Assembly: GCA_947259415.1 (NCBI GenBank)
Contig: CAMYMI010000015.1
Span: 1 to 57,808 of the forward strand
Length of the DNA stretch: 57,808 nucleotides
Reading direction: 5' to 3'
Source of the DNA: an uncultured Ectothiorhodospiraceae bacterium
GTDB taxonomy: Bacteria > Pseudomonadota > Gammaproteobacteria > UBA9214
Part shown: positions 18,836 to 26,298 of the stretch, in pieces
How positions within the stretch are numbered: the stretch's first letter is position 1
How the letters are laid out: the number at the start of each line of letters is the position of its first letter
The notes under the pieces: generated by a model
Seen by the model: only the letters and a program-made list of their open reading frames with translations
What the model was told of the DNA's origin: nothing
The model's database searches: none
Position numbers and translations under genes: made by a program

Positions 18836-21262
18836 ATGACCGGAACCAACACCTATATCCGCTGGTTCAGTGAGCTCACGCTGGATGATGTTCCGCTGGT
18901 AGGCGGCAAGAATGCCTCGCTGGGCGAGATGTACCGTGGGCTGAAGGGAGAAGGGATCAATGTTCCGGATGGTTTTGCCATCACGGCGAAGGCCTACCTG
19001 GAGCTGCTCGAAAACTCCGGTACCGGGGAGCAGCTGGCCACGCTGCTCGATGGTCTCGATCCTGATGATGCAGCAGACCTGGCCCGGCGCGGGCGCCGCG
19101 CCCGGGACATTATCTTTTCCGCGCCACTGCCGGAACAGATGCGCACCGAGATCCTCGAGGCATTCCAGCGGTTGACCGACAAATACGGGCCGGATACCAG
19201 TGTTGCAGTACGCAGTTCCGCCACGGCCGAGGACCTGCCGACAGCCAGCTTTGCCGGTCAGCAGGAAACCTTTCTCAATATCGCCAGCGATGAGTCGCTG
19301 ATCAACGCCTGCCGGCAGTGCTTTGCCAGTCTGTATACCGATCGCGCCATTCATTACCGCATGGACCATGGCTTCGATCATGCCGGGGTGGCGCTTTCTA
19401 TTGGCGTACAGAAGATGGTGCGTTCCGACCTGGGGTGCAGTGGCGTTATTTTCACGCTGGATACCGAATCTGGCTTCCGCGATGTGGTGTTCATCACTGC
19501 TGCCTGGGGGCTTGGTGAGAATGTCGTACAGGGCACCGTTGACCCGGATGAATTCTATGTCCACAAGCCGACCTATGAGGCTGGCAGTCGGGTCGTATTG
19601 CGCCGCAATCTCGGTGACAAGCAGATCAAGATGATCTACGCACGGGGTCGCCACGGCGCGACCACGCGTAACATCCCCACGCCCAAGGCCGAGCGCCTGC
19701 GCTTCTGCCTTAGTGACAAGGAAGTTCTGACACTGGCCGGCTATGCCATGAAGATCGAGGACTACTACAGTCGCCGCTACGGGCGCGACAGCCCCATGGA
19801 CATCGAATGGGCCAAGGACGGGGAGGACGGCGGGCTGTATATCTTGCAGGCAAGGCCGGAGACGGTGGTGTCGCAGCGCAAGGTTGGCCTCCTGCGGGAG
19901 TACGAGTTGACAGGCAGTGGTGAGGTGCTGGTCGAGGGCCACGCCGTGGGCGACCGGATTGCCGTTGGCAGGGTGCGCGCCATTCATGATCCCTCCGAAC
20001 TGCCGGAATTCAGAGCCGGGGAGGTGCTGGTCACCGACATCACGACCCCGGACTGGGAGCCGGTGATGAAGCAGGCGGCGGCGATCGTGACCAACCGGGG
20101 CGGCCGGACCTGCCACGCCGCCATTGTCGCCCGGGAACTCGGGATTCCGGCGGTGGTCGGGACCGGGAATGCCGTGGAGAAACTGGCCAGCGGTGAGTCC
20201 GTGACCGTGTCCTGTGCCCAGGGAACGACCGGACGCGTGTATGCCGGCGATATCCCGTTCAGGATCCATGATACCGACCTGGGTGAACTGCAGAAGACGA
20301 AAACCAAAATCATGGTGAACCTGGGCAACCCGGAACTGGCATTCGGCACCGCCCAGATTCCCAATGACGGCGTCGGTCTTGCGCGGCTCGAGTTTATTAT
20401 CAACGAGTACATCAAGGCCCACCCCCTGGCCCTGCTGGCAGTGGAGAAGGTCACTGACCCGGGTGTCCGGGCGCAGCTTGCCACCCTGACAGCGGGCTAT
20501 ACCTCGCCAGCCGGCTACTTTATTGAAAAGCTCTCCGAGGGTGTGGGCACAATTGCCGCCGCGTTTTATCCGAAGCCGGTCGTCGTGCGCCTGTCCGATT
20601 TCAAAAGTAACGAGTATGCGAGCCTGCTGGGCGGAGCGGACTTCGAGCCTGTCGAGGCCAACCCCATGCTGGGCCTGCGCGGGGCATCCCGTTATGTCCA
20701 TCCGGCTTACCGTGAAGCCTTTGCGCTGGAATGCGCAGCACTGAAGCGGGTGCGCGAGGAGATGGGCTTACGCAATGTGAAGCTCATGGTCCCGTTTTGC
20801 AGGACTCTCGGTGAGGCGGGACTGGTGCTGCAGGCCATGGCGGAGCATGGGCTGCAGCGTGGTGATGCGGGGCTGGAGATCTACATGATGTGTGAACTGC
20901 CAAACAACGTCATGTTGATTGATGAATTTTCCGAGTACTTCGATGGTTTCTCTATCGGCTCCAATGACCTGACCCAGCTGGCCCTTGGCATCGACCGCGA
21001 CTCGGAGCTTGTTGCCGGGGGGTTTGACGAACGCGATCCCGGGGTCAGGAAACTGCTGCGTATGGCCGTGGAGGGCGCCCGGCGCAATCACCGTCACAGC
21101 GGCATCTGTGGCCAGGCGCCTTCTGATTATCCCGATATGGCAGCTTACCTGGTGGAGTTGGGTATCGATTCAATGAGTTTGAACCCGGATACCGTTATGA
21201 AAACCACGCAGCATATCCTGCAGGTGGAACAGGAACTGGCCGGGAAACAGGGCTCCGGCTAG
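18836..21262 (+). CDS. ppsA: Phosphoenolpyruvate synthase
   Basis: Makes phosphoenolpyruvate from pyruvate and ATP, giving AMP and phosphate, for gluconeogenesis. From the ATG at 18836 it is 808 residues, a normal length. Domains run in order: an ATP-grasp-like N-terminal domain ('LVGGKNASLGEM'; 'SSATAEDLPTASFAGQQET'), the swivelling phosphohistidine domain with 'GGRTCHAAIVARELG' (His near residue 425), and a TIM-barrel PEP-binding domain ending with 'GICGQAPSDYP', the active-site Cys region. In an autotroph it links fixed carbon to hexose synthesis. The upstream in-frame extension to 18734 is not conserved-looking. Confidence 0.96.
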   Translation: MTGTNTYIRWFSELTLDDVPLVGGKNASLGEMYRGLKGEGINVPDGFAITAKAYLELLENSGTGEQLATLLDGLDPDDAADLARRGRRARDIIFSAPLPEQMRTEILEAFQRLTDKYGPDTSVAVRSSATAEDLPTASFAGQQETFLNIASDESLINACRQCFASLYTDRAIHYRMDHGFDHAGVALSIGVQKMVRSDLGCSGVIFTLDTESGFRDVVFITAAWGLGENVVQGTVDPDEFYVHKPTYEAGSRVVLRRNLGDKQIKMIYARGRHGATTRNIPTPKAERLRFCLSDKEVLTLAGYAMKIEDYYSRRYGRDSPMDIEWAKDGEDGGLYILQARPETVVSQRKVGLLREYELTGSGEVLVEGHAVGDRIAVGRVRAIHDPSELPEFRAGEVLVTDITTPDWEPVMKQAAAIVTNRGGRTCHAAIVARELGIPAVVGTGNAVEKLASGESVTVSCAQGTTGRVYAGDIPFRIHDTDLGELQKTKTKIMVNLGNPELAFGTAQIPNDGVGLARLEFIINEYIKAHPLALLAVEKVTDPGVRAQLATLTAGYTSPAGYFIEKLSEGVGTIAAAFYPKPVVVRLSDFKSNEYASLLGGADFEPVEANPMLGLRGASRYVHPAYREAFALECAALKRVREEMGLRNVKLMVPFCRTLGEAGLVLQAMAEHGLQRGDAGLEIYMMCELPNNVMLIDEFSEYFDGFSIGSNDLTQLALGIDRDSELVAGGFDERDPGVRKLLRMAVEGARRNHRHSGICGQAPSDYPDMAAYLVELGIDSMSLNPDTVMKTTQHILQVEQELAGKQGSG

Positions 21263-21341
21263 CCCGCGGTATCGGATTACCGATGCACGCTCGGGGAGTG
21301 CAAGAACCGCTGGCCGTGTCTAGCGGCGGCCCGTTTTAGAC

Positions 21342-21959
21342 TCAGTTGTAATAGCGCGGTTGGCTACTGTGGCTGTACATGTCCTTGAAATGATTGCGGT
21401 AATAGACCACGGCACTGTTGCCGGCTGCTTTCACATCGAAGACCTTCCAGCCTGACTTGCCCCGGTAGAAGCGGAACTCCAGCTTGGTGGGGTAGCCGCC
21501 GGGCTGCATGATCCAGGCACTCACCGAGACATCATCAGAGCTTTGGCCACGCGGGGTGAAGTAGCGTATCGGCTGGTTGGAGTAGGTAGCCAGTTGCTGA
21601 GCGAGGATGGTCATGAATGACTCCGCAAGCTGTGTCTGCATGCTGGCGCGCTGCTTTGGGCTCATCCTGCGCCATGCCGGTCCGGCAGACCAGCGGGTCA
21701 TGTAGGCAAAATCGAAATAGGGTGCGATCTCCTGTCGCAGGAAGGCTGCCGCCCTGGCCTTGTCCCTGGCGCCGCCACCGCGAATAAAGGCTGTCAGCTT
21801 GTTAATGCCTTCCTTGAGTAGCTGTGCCGGTTCTGCTGCCTGTTGAGCCGGTGCGGTGCCTTTATGGGCGCCCTGATAATAAGATGGGTAGGGTGCCGCC
21901 GCGGCCATGGATGCAGAGGTAGTCAAAATCAGGAATACGGCTAGTAGCTTCGTTTTCAT
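21342..21959 (-). CDS. MlaC / Ttg2D-type phospholipid-binding periplasmic protein
   Basis: 205 residues with a Sec signal peptide (1-22) and the MlaC (toluene tolerance) fold, seen in 'PYFDFAYMTRWSAGPAWRRMSPKQRASM' and the later 'WKVFDVKAAG'. MlaC shuttles phospholipids between the outer membrane and the MlaFEDB ABC transporter. The other mla genes are not nearby, so this may be a stand-alone paralogue. A Tyr/Gln-rich insert follows the signal peptide. It lies downstream of the sulfur-globule gene on the same strand with a 165-base gap. Confidence 0.88.
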   Translation of the reverse strand: MKTKLLAVFLILTTSASMAAAAPYPSYYQGAHKGTAPAQQAAEPAQLLKEGINKLTAFIRGGGARDKARAAAFLRQEIAPYFDFAYMTRWSAGPAWRRMSPKQRASMQTQLAESFMTILAQQLATYSNQPIRYFTPRGQSSDDVSVSAWIMQPGGYPTKLEFRFYRGKSGWKVFDVKAAGNSAVVYYRNHFKDMYSHSSQPRYYN

Positions 21960-22124
21960 GGGACCCTCTGTGGATTGCGCTGGGTTGAATAGAACCGAAA
22001 CAGACCAGATTTTGTCTGGCCTGTTTGCGGTTTATACAGCAGATGATATTGGGTTGCCAGCCCGTAATATTATTATCACTAAACAGAAGAAGCACTTCCC
22101 TGTGCGCGCCAATCCTGAGAGTTT

Positions 22125-22499
22125 TTACTTGGTTTCGGTTGTCGGAGCAGCAGGGGCGCCGTAGGGGGCACCGTAGGGAGCAGCGTAGGGACCACCCCAA
22201 CCACCATAGCCCGGGTAGCCGCCGTAGCCGTAGCCGGGATAGCCACCGTAGCCATAGGGGCCGTAGCCACCGTAGCCATAGTGACGGCCATAACCGCGGC
22301 CATAACCGCGGCCACGACCACCGCCGCTAATGTTGAAGTCCATGTCACCCCAGCCGTCGCCGTCGAAGGGACCCCAGTCGGAACCCCAGTTGTCACCGCC
22401 CCAGGGACCACCCCCCCACCATGCATGGGCGGAAGTCATCGGTAAGGCGGCAAGGCCCGCGATGAAGGCCGCTGCAACTGTTGTTTTCAATGTTTTCAT
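22125..22499 (-). CDS. Sulfur-globule-type Gly/Tyr-rich exported protein
   Basis: A 124-residue structural protein. A Sec signal peptide (1-26, ending 'SAHA') precedes a mature chain that starts with Trp/Gly/Asp-rich segments ([25 protein letters not shown]). It then becomes a Gly-Arg-Tyr repeat ([24 protein letters not shown]) and ends in an Ala-Pro tail. This composition and order match the sulfur globule envelope proteins of purple sulfur bacteria, which coat stored elemental sulfur in the periplasm. A strong AGGAGGT site lies 7 bases before the ATG. A related longer protein is at 48070. Confidence 0.88.
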   Translation of the reverse strand: MKTLKTTVAAAFIAGLAALPMTSAHAWWGGGPWGGDNWGSDWGPFDGDGWGDMDFNISGGGRGRGYGRGYGRHYGYGGYGPYGYGGYPGYGYGGYPGYGGWGGPYAAPYGAPYGAPAAPTTETK

Positions 22500-22532
22500 G
22501 AGAGTTACCTCCTGTTATCTGAATGATGAATT

Positions 22533-22552
22533 TTCTCCTGCTTGCAGGAGAA
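22533..22552 (-). promoter_or_regulatory. Inverted repeat in front of the sulfur-globule gene
   Basis: A perfect 8-bp inverted repeat (TTCTCCTG / CAGGAGAA, four-base spacer) lies 34-53 bases upstream of the start. On the minus strand TATAGT (22557-22552) sits directly before it. The repeat could be an operator over the transcription start, or, if transcription starts earlier, a 5' hairpin carrying a decoy AGGAG. Confidence 0.5.
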
Positions 22553-22584
22553 CTATATTTTCGGACGGTTGCGGCAAAATTGAA

Positions 22585-22598
22585 TTGACCTGCGTCAA
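22585..22598. promoter_or_regulatory. Crp/Fnr-family type palindrome (TTGAC-N4-GTCAA)
   Basis: A perfect inverted repeat TTGACCTGCGTCAA between the divergent sulfur-globule gene and the diheme-cytochrome/DUF302 gene. Its centre (22591.5) is 41.5 bases before a predicted start at 22633, with TATTCT (22621-22626) as a -10 box for the cytochrome. It has the same half-sites as the site at 6673-6686, which implies a shared regulator. Confidence 0.6.
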
Positions 22599-22728
22599 TA
22601 AGTTTTAAGTTTTATTAACATATTCTTAATATCTGATAAAATAGGTTGTATTCGAATAGACTATTGGATCAGAATCTGCGGTTGATGTGACCGCATAAGC
22701 TATTGGGTATCTACAGGTGTTGTAACTC

Positions 22729-23766
22729 ATGCAACTGATTTTATTGATATTTATGTCTTTTGTGGGTGCGGCTGCTATAGCTGCTCCGGATGGTGCGCAA
22801 CTCTATGCAGACAACTGCGCAACCTGCCACGGTGACAAGGGCAGCGGTGGTGTCGGTGTCCCGCTGGCTCTGCCATCGTTCCTGGAAAACGTGGACGATA
22901 ATTTCCTGCGCCAGACCATTCGTCGTGGCCGGCCTGGCCGGGTGATGCCCGCCTTTCCCAAGCTCAGCGCTGCGCAGCTCGATGCCCTCGTCGGCCATAT
23001 CCGCAGCTGGTCCGGGAAGCCGGCGCCCGAGTTCGCCACGACGCCGGTGAAGGGCGATCCGCTGCACGGCAAGGCCCTGTTTGCCAGCAATTGTGTCGCT
23101 TGTCACGGTGAGAACGGTGAGGGCGGCAAGGGCACCGGGGTGACATTTTCACGCAGTCGTGACTTGCCGATTATTGCACCTGCACTGAATAACCCCGGTT
23201 TCCTGCAAGCCGCTACCGATGAAATGATCAGGCATACCCTGCTCTACGGGCGCGAAGGTACGTCAATGCGCTCGTTCCTGGAGCAGGGTCTTTCCGAGAA
23301 AGATATCGGTGACCTGGTGGCTTATGTGCGCAGCTTCGAAAAACAGGCGGACGTTTCAGGATTGGCCAAGGTGGTGCCTGACGAAAAAATCATAATTGCC
23401 GAGTCGCCCTATACCCTTGATGAGACAATAGAGAACCTGAAAAATGCCATCGTCAGCCAGAACTTCCAGTTGATCAGGACCGATCTGCTGGAGCATGGCC
23501 TGGTCGAGGAGGGCGAGGAAAGTAAGCAGGAAATCATCCTGCACTTCTGCAATTTCAAGTTTCTCTATGATGCACTGGCTATAGACCCGCGCGTGGGTTT
23601 GTTTCTTCCCTGCCGGATTACGGTGGTGGAGCATGAAGGCAAGGTACAGGTGATGACGATTAATCCACTCTACCTCAGTCACCTGTTCAATAATGAAGAG
23701 CTCGACGAGGTGTGCAAGCAAATGCACGGGATCTACACTGCAATTATCGAGGATGCAACCTTGTGA
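22729..23766 (+). CDS. Diheme cytochrome c fused to a DUF302 domain
   Basis: A 345-residue exported protein. A signal peptide (1-19) is followed by two cytochrome c domains with CATCH (Cys30, Cys33, His34) and CVACH (Cys122, Cys125, His126), each with a plausible downstream Met ligand ('RVMPAFP', 'TSMRSF'). The C-terminal ~115 residues ('ESPYTLDETIENLKNAI', 'LEHGL', 'LFLPCRITVVE') are a DUF302 domain. DUF302 binds unknown ligands and is often found near sulfur and redox genes. The next gene encodes a second DUF302 protein, and its start overlaps this stop. Confidence 0.88.
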   Translation: MQLILLIFMSFVGAAAIAAPDGAQLYADNCATCHGDKGSGGVGVPLALPSFLENVDDNFLRQTIRRGRPGRVMPAFPKLSAAQLDALVGHIRSWSGKPAPEFATTPVKGDPLHGKALFASNCVACHGENGEGGKGTGVTFSRSRDLPIIAPALNNPGFLQAATDEMIRHTLLYGREGTSMRSFLEQGLSEKDIGDLVAYVRSFEKQADVSGLAKVVPDEKIIIAESPYTLDETIENLKNAIVSQNFQLIRTDLLEHGLVEEGEESKQEIILHFCNFKFLYDALAIDPRVGLFLPCRITVVEHEGKVQVMTINPLYLSHLFNNEELDEVCKQMHGIYTAIIEDATL

Positions 23767-24227
23767 TGATGAAACGCTCCCTGAATACGGTGTTTATCTG
23801 GCTGGTCCTGCTGCTGCCCGTGCAGGCACTTGCAGAGCAACTGCTGATGGCACGGTCACTGCAGCCGTTTCCCGAGACCATGCTGGCATTGCAGGAGTCT
23901 ATACGTGCGCATGGTTATACCGTTTCGCGCGTGCAGCGTGTGGATATCGGCTTGACCGGCATGGGTTACAAGACCGACAAGTACCGGATAGTGTTTGCCG
24001 GCAAGATCGACGAGATCAGGCACCTTTCCGAGAAAGCACCGCAGCTGATGCCCTACCTGCCACCGAAGGTATCCATCTTCGCCGAGGGATCACAGACCAT
24101 CCTGGTCTCGGCCAATCCGCAACTGTATGCGGAGATTGCCGGCGAGGCAGTCGACCCGGTCATCTTTGATCGCTGGGAGAATGACCTGCGTTCCATCTTT
24201 CACGATGTAAGCAAGGCCGAAGAATAA
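23766..24227 (+). CDS. Exported DUF302-like protein
   Basis: 153 residues starting at the ATG that overlaps the stop of the cytochrome-DUF302 gene (TGATG), so the two are translationally coupled. A signal peptide (1-22, ending 'ALA') leads to a single DUF302-like domain ('SLQPFPETMLALQESIRAHGYTV...' through 'ILVSANPQLYAEIAGEAVDP'). The pair probably acts together in the periplasm. Function unknown. Two adjacent Met codons make the exact start uncertain by one residue. Confidence 0.84.
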   Translation: MMKRSLNTVFIWLVLLLPVQALAEQLLMARSLQPFPETMLALQESIRAHGYTVSRVQRVDIGLTGMGYKTDKYRIVFAGKIDEIRHLSEKAPQLMPYLPPKVSIFAEGSQTILVSANPQLYAEIAGEAVDPVIFDRWENDLRSIFHDVSKAEE

Positions 24228-24445
24228 GGTCCGCGCGGGCGATTACGGTGCCTCGCAAGCCGTGGCCTTGCCGCTTGTAATGGACAGGATCGGGAATTCC
24301 ATATGACTCGGGTACCCGGGCGTTGCGGAACAAGGATGCTTTCTGCTAAAGCATTTGAAAAATTGACTTGTGTGAAATTCGCTGTGTAACGCCGGATAAT
24401 TGCGCGACTGCAGCGGGTCAGGCATTAACAGGACAGATTGCGCCG

Positions 24446-24473
24446 AAAAAAAACGCGGACAGGGTTGTCCGCG
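24446..24473 (-). terminator. Intrinsic terminator of the candidate small RNA
   Basis: On the minus strand a perfect 8-bp stem (CGCGGACA / TGTCCGCG, four-base loop) is followed at once by eight T residues. No protein gene ends here on this strand, so it must terminate another transcript. Confidence 0.9.
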
Positions 24474-24540
24474 CTAATGTGGAGTTGTGTTCGACAGATG
24501 TACAGATAAAAGCTGGAGGAGCCTCAATCACTGTCTGACT
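24446..24540 (-). ncRNA. Candidate FNR-activated small regulatory RNA
   Basis: A transcript of about 95 nt is predicted between a well-formed class II FNR promoter (24545-24587) and a strong intrinsic terminator (24446-24473). It has no start codon with a ribosome site. Near its 5' part it carries an anti-Shine-Dalgarno stretch, CTCCTCC (in 24511-24525). This may lie in a loop, since flanking GACAG and CTGTC segments can pair. The design is like FNR-dependent sRNAs FnrS (Escherichia) and AniS (Neisseria), but I see no direct sequence identity with them. Expression is not proven. Confidence 0.6.
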
Positions 24541-24544
24541 TGAG

Positions 24545-24587
24545 ACTATACGAGGAGCAAACAGGACAGCGCCTTGATCTGGATCAA
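24545..24587 (-). promoter_or_regulatory. Class II FNR-type promoter
   Basis: A perfect FNR consensus, TTGATCTGGATCAA (24574-24587), is followed on the minus strand by TATAGT (24550-24545). The centre of the site lies 41.5 bases before a start at 24539, the canonical spacing for FNR class II activation. There is no good -35 box, as expected for an activator-dependent promoter. Confidence 0.7.
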
Positions 24588-24740
24588 TTTTCGAGTGGTA
24601 TCGCGCGACTGTTTATGGCAGGGTAGCCGGAATAATGTTAGTGGATAAGCGCAACTGACTAATATGCTCCGATTATTCGTGCTTGATCGGCAGGGCCGGC
24701 CACATGCGATCAACTTCAGCCTGACAGGATATCTTGCCTT

Positions 24741-25343
24741 ATGAATGATCCGTCAATGGATCCGCTATTGGATGAAGCACTCCAGCGATTCAGGAGGCAA
24801 CTGGACGCGGCCCGCAAGACAGACCTGCGTGAACCGAATGCGATGACCCTGGCGACCGCGGACGCCGCGGGGCGTCCATCTGCCCGTACCATGCTGCTCA
24901 AGGGAGTGGATGATCGTGGTTTTGTGTTTTTTACCAACAGCCGCAGTCGCAAAGGCATGGAATTAGAGGCGAACTCTCGGGCGTCAATGTGCTTCTTCTG
25001 GCAGCCGCTGATGAAACAGGTGCGCATCGAAGGTACGGTTGAGGTGATTGATGATGCCGAGGCAGATGATTACTGGCGTACGCGGCAGCGCGATAGCCAG
25101 CTGGGGGCCTGGGCGTCACAACAGTCCGAGCCACTGGCCGATCATGAGACCCTGCAGCGCGGGGTGTCCGAGTACCATGACCGGTTTGTCGACCAGCAGG
25201 TGCCGCGGCCACCGCACTGGCTGGGTTACCGGGTGGTGCCCGAGCGGATCGAATTCTGGAAGTCCGGCTGGCAGCGTCTGCATGAGCGGGTATGCTACGA
25301 CAAGACCGGTCGGGGCTGGACCATGACCCTGCTGTACCCGTGA
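24741..25343 (+). CDS. pdxH: Pyridoxamine 5'-phosphate oxidase
   Basis: FMN enzyme that oxidises pyridoxine or pyridoxamine 5'-phosphate to pyridoxal 5'-phosphate (vitamin B6). The 200-residue product has the whole family pattern: 'MTLATADAAGRPSARTMLLKG', 'FFTNSRSRKG', 'QVRIEGTVE' for FMN and substrate binding, and the C-terminal 'EFWKSGWQRLHER' signature. Length is normal. The gene stands alone, with the candidate sRNA upstream on the other strand. Confidence 0.97.
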   Translation: MNDPSMDPLLDEALQRFRRQLDAARKTDLREPNAMTLATADAAGRPSARTMLLKGVDDRGFVFFTNSRSRKGMELEANSRASMCFFWQPLMKQVRIEGTVEVIDDAEADDYWRTRQRDSQLGAWASQQSEPLADHETLQRGVSEYHDRFVDQQVPRPPHWLGYRVVPERIEFWKSGWQRLHERVCYDKTGRGWTMTLLYP

Positions 25344-25444
25344 GCCAACTTCTCTGCCTGTCGTGTGCCTCACGCAAAGCTGATCGACGTAGAAGCCACT
25401 GTATTTAAAAGTTATTTATCCCCTTCGCGGCCGGTAACGGCTTA

Positions 25445-25480
25445 TTGACAATTCCAATAATTGGGACTATATTCCCAATT
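25445..25480 (+). promoter_or_regulatory. Sigma-70 promoter with overlapping operator-like palindrome
   Basis: TTGACA (25445-25450), a 17-base spacer and TATATT (25468-25473) form a near-perfect sigma-70 promoter. Transcription would start at about 25480, directly at the ATG at 25481, so the mRNA is leaderless or nearly so. A perfect inverted repeat, AATTGGGA-N6-TCCCAATT (25459-25480), spans the -10 box and reaches the start codon, the right place for a repressor. Confidence 0.8.
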
Positions 25481-26293
25481 ATGCTGGAAAATAAACTCAC
25501 CAAGGCACTCTCGGCATCGATCCTGCGCCTGTTGCGCCCACTGGTGCGTATCCTGCTGCGCAACGGGGTGGCCTACGGCAGTTTCGCTGAACTCGCCAGG
25601 AAGGTGTATGTCGATGTGGCTTTCGAGGAATTCACTCCCGAGGGCAAGAAGCAGACGGTTTCACGTGTCTCCGCCATGACCGGCATGACGCGCAAGGAGG
25701 TCAAGCGGCTGCTGGAAATGGAGGGGCCGGCCGATGCTGCCAGCCAGGAACGTTTTAACCGCGGCATAAGGGTGATCAGCGGCTGGCTGCATGACAAGCG
25801 CTTTCACGATGCCGGTGGCAAGCCGGCAGACCTGCCCGTTGATGGCAAGCGCAATTCCTTTGCCACCCTGGTCAAGGATTACAGTGGCGATATCCCTACC
25901 AAGGCCATGCTGAGCATGCTGGAGGAAGCGGGCAATGTCAGGCAGATCAAGGGCAAGGTCCGGCTGGTCCGGCATGCCTATGTGCCTGGCAATGACCCGG
26001 TCAACAAGCTGCAGATCCTCGGGACGGATGTCGGGGAACTGATTGCAACCATTGATCACAACCTGACTGCGGGACCTGATGATCTCCTGTTCCAACGCAA
26101 GGTCGCCTACGACAGTATCGATCCTGCGGCGGCAAGCAAACTCAAAAAGATGTCCTTTAAAAAGGCACAGGCCCTGCTTGAACAACTGGACAGACAATAT
26201 GCACGCCACGAGCTTGATGAAGGTTCAGGCGACAGGGGGAAGTACATCAGTATGGGTATCTACTTTCATGAGCAGAATTCCGAAAAGGAGTAG
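25481..26293 (+). CDS. DUF6502 family protein
   Basis: 270 residues. The N-terminal ~70 residues ('LLRPLVRILLRNGVAYGSFAELARKVYVDVAFEEF') read like a winged-helix or similar DNA-binding fold, and 'KQTVSRVSAMTGMTRKEVKRLLE' looks like its recognition helix region. The rest is helical and charged. The family is, to my knowledge, uncharacterised and often sits beside a DUF5666 protein, as it does here with a 5-base gap. Given the operator-like palindrome over its promoter, it may be an autoregulating transcription factor (inference). The ATG at 25481 has no ribosome site because the transcript is nearly leaderless. Confidence 0.86.
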   Translation: MLENKLTKALSASILRLLRPLVRILLRNGVAYGSFAELARKVYVDVAFEEFTPEGKKQTVSRVSAMTGMTRKEVKRLLEMEGPADAASQERFNRGIRVISGWLHDKRFHDAGGKPADLPVDGKRNSFATLVKDYSGDIPTKAMLSMLEEAGNVRQIKGKVRLVRHAYVPGNDPVNKLQILGTDVGELIATIDHNLTAGPDDLLFQRKVAYDSIDPAAASKLKKMSFKKAQALLEQLDRQYARHELDEGSGDRGKYISMGIYFHEQNSEKE

Positions 26294-26298
26294 CAGGC

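Larger units (their letters stand above)
24228..24740. other. 513-base intergenic region
   Basis: No protein-coding frame is convincing here. The centre holds the candidate FNR-controlled small RNA on the minus strand (24446-24587). The part from 24600 to 24740 should hold the promoter of pdxH but has no clear consensus. The part from 24228 to 24440 shows nothing I can name. Confidence 0.55.

Noticed and set aside
18800-20701. 633-codon open frame opposite ppsA
   Set aside because: Shadow of the PEP synthase gene: low-order composition and no family features.
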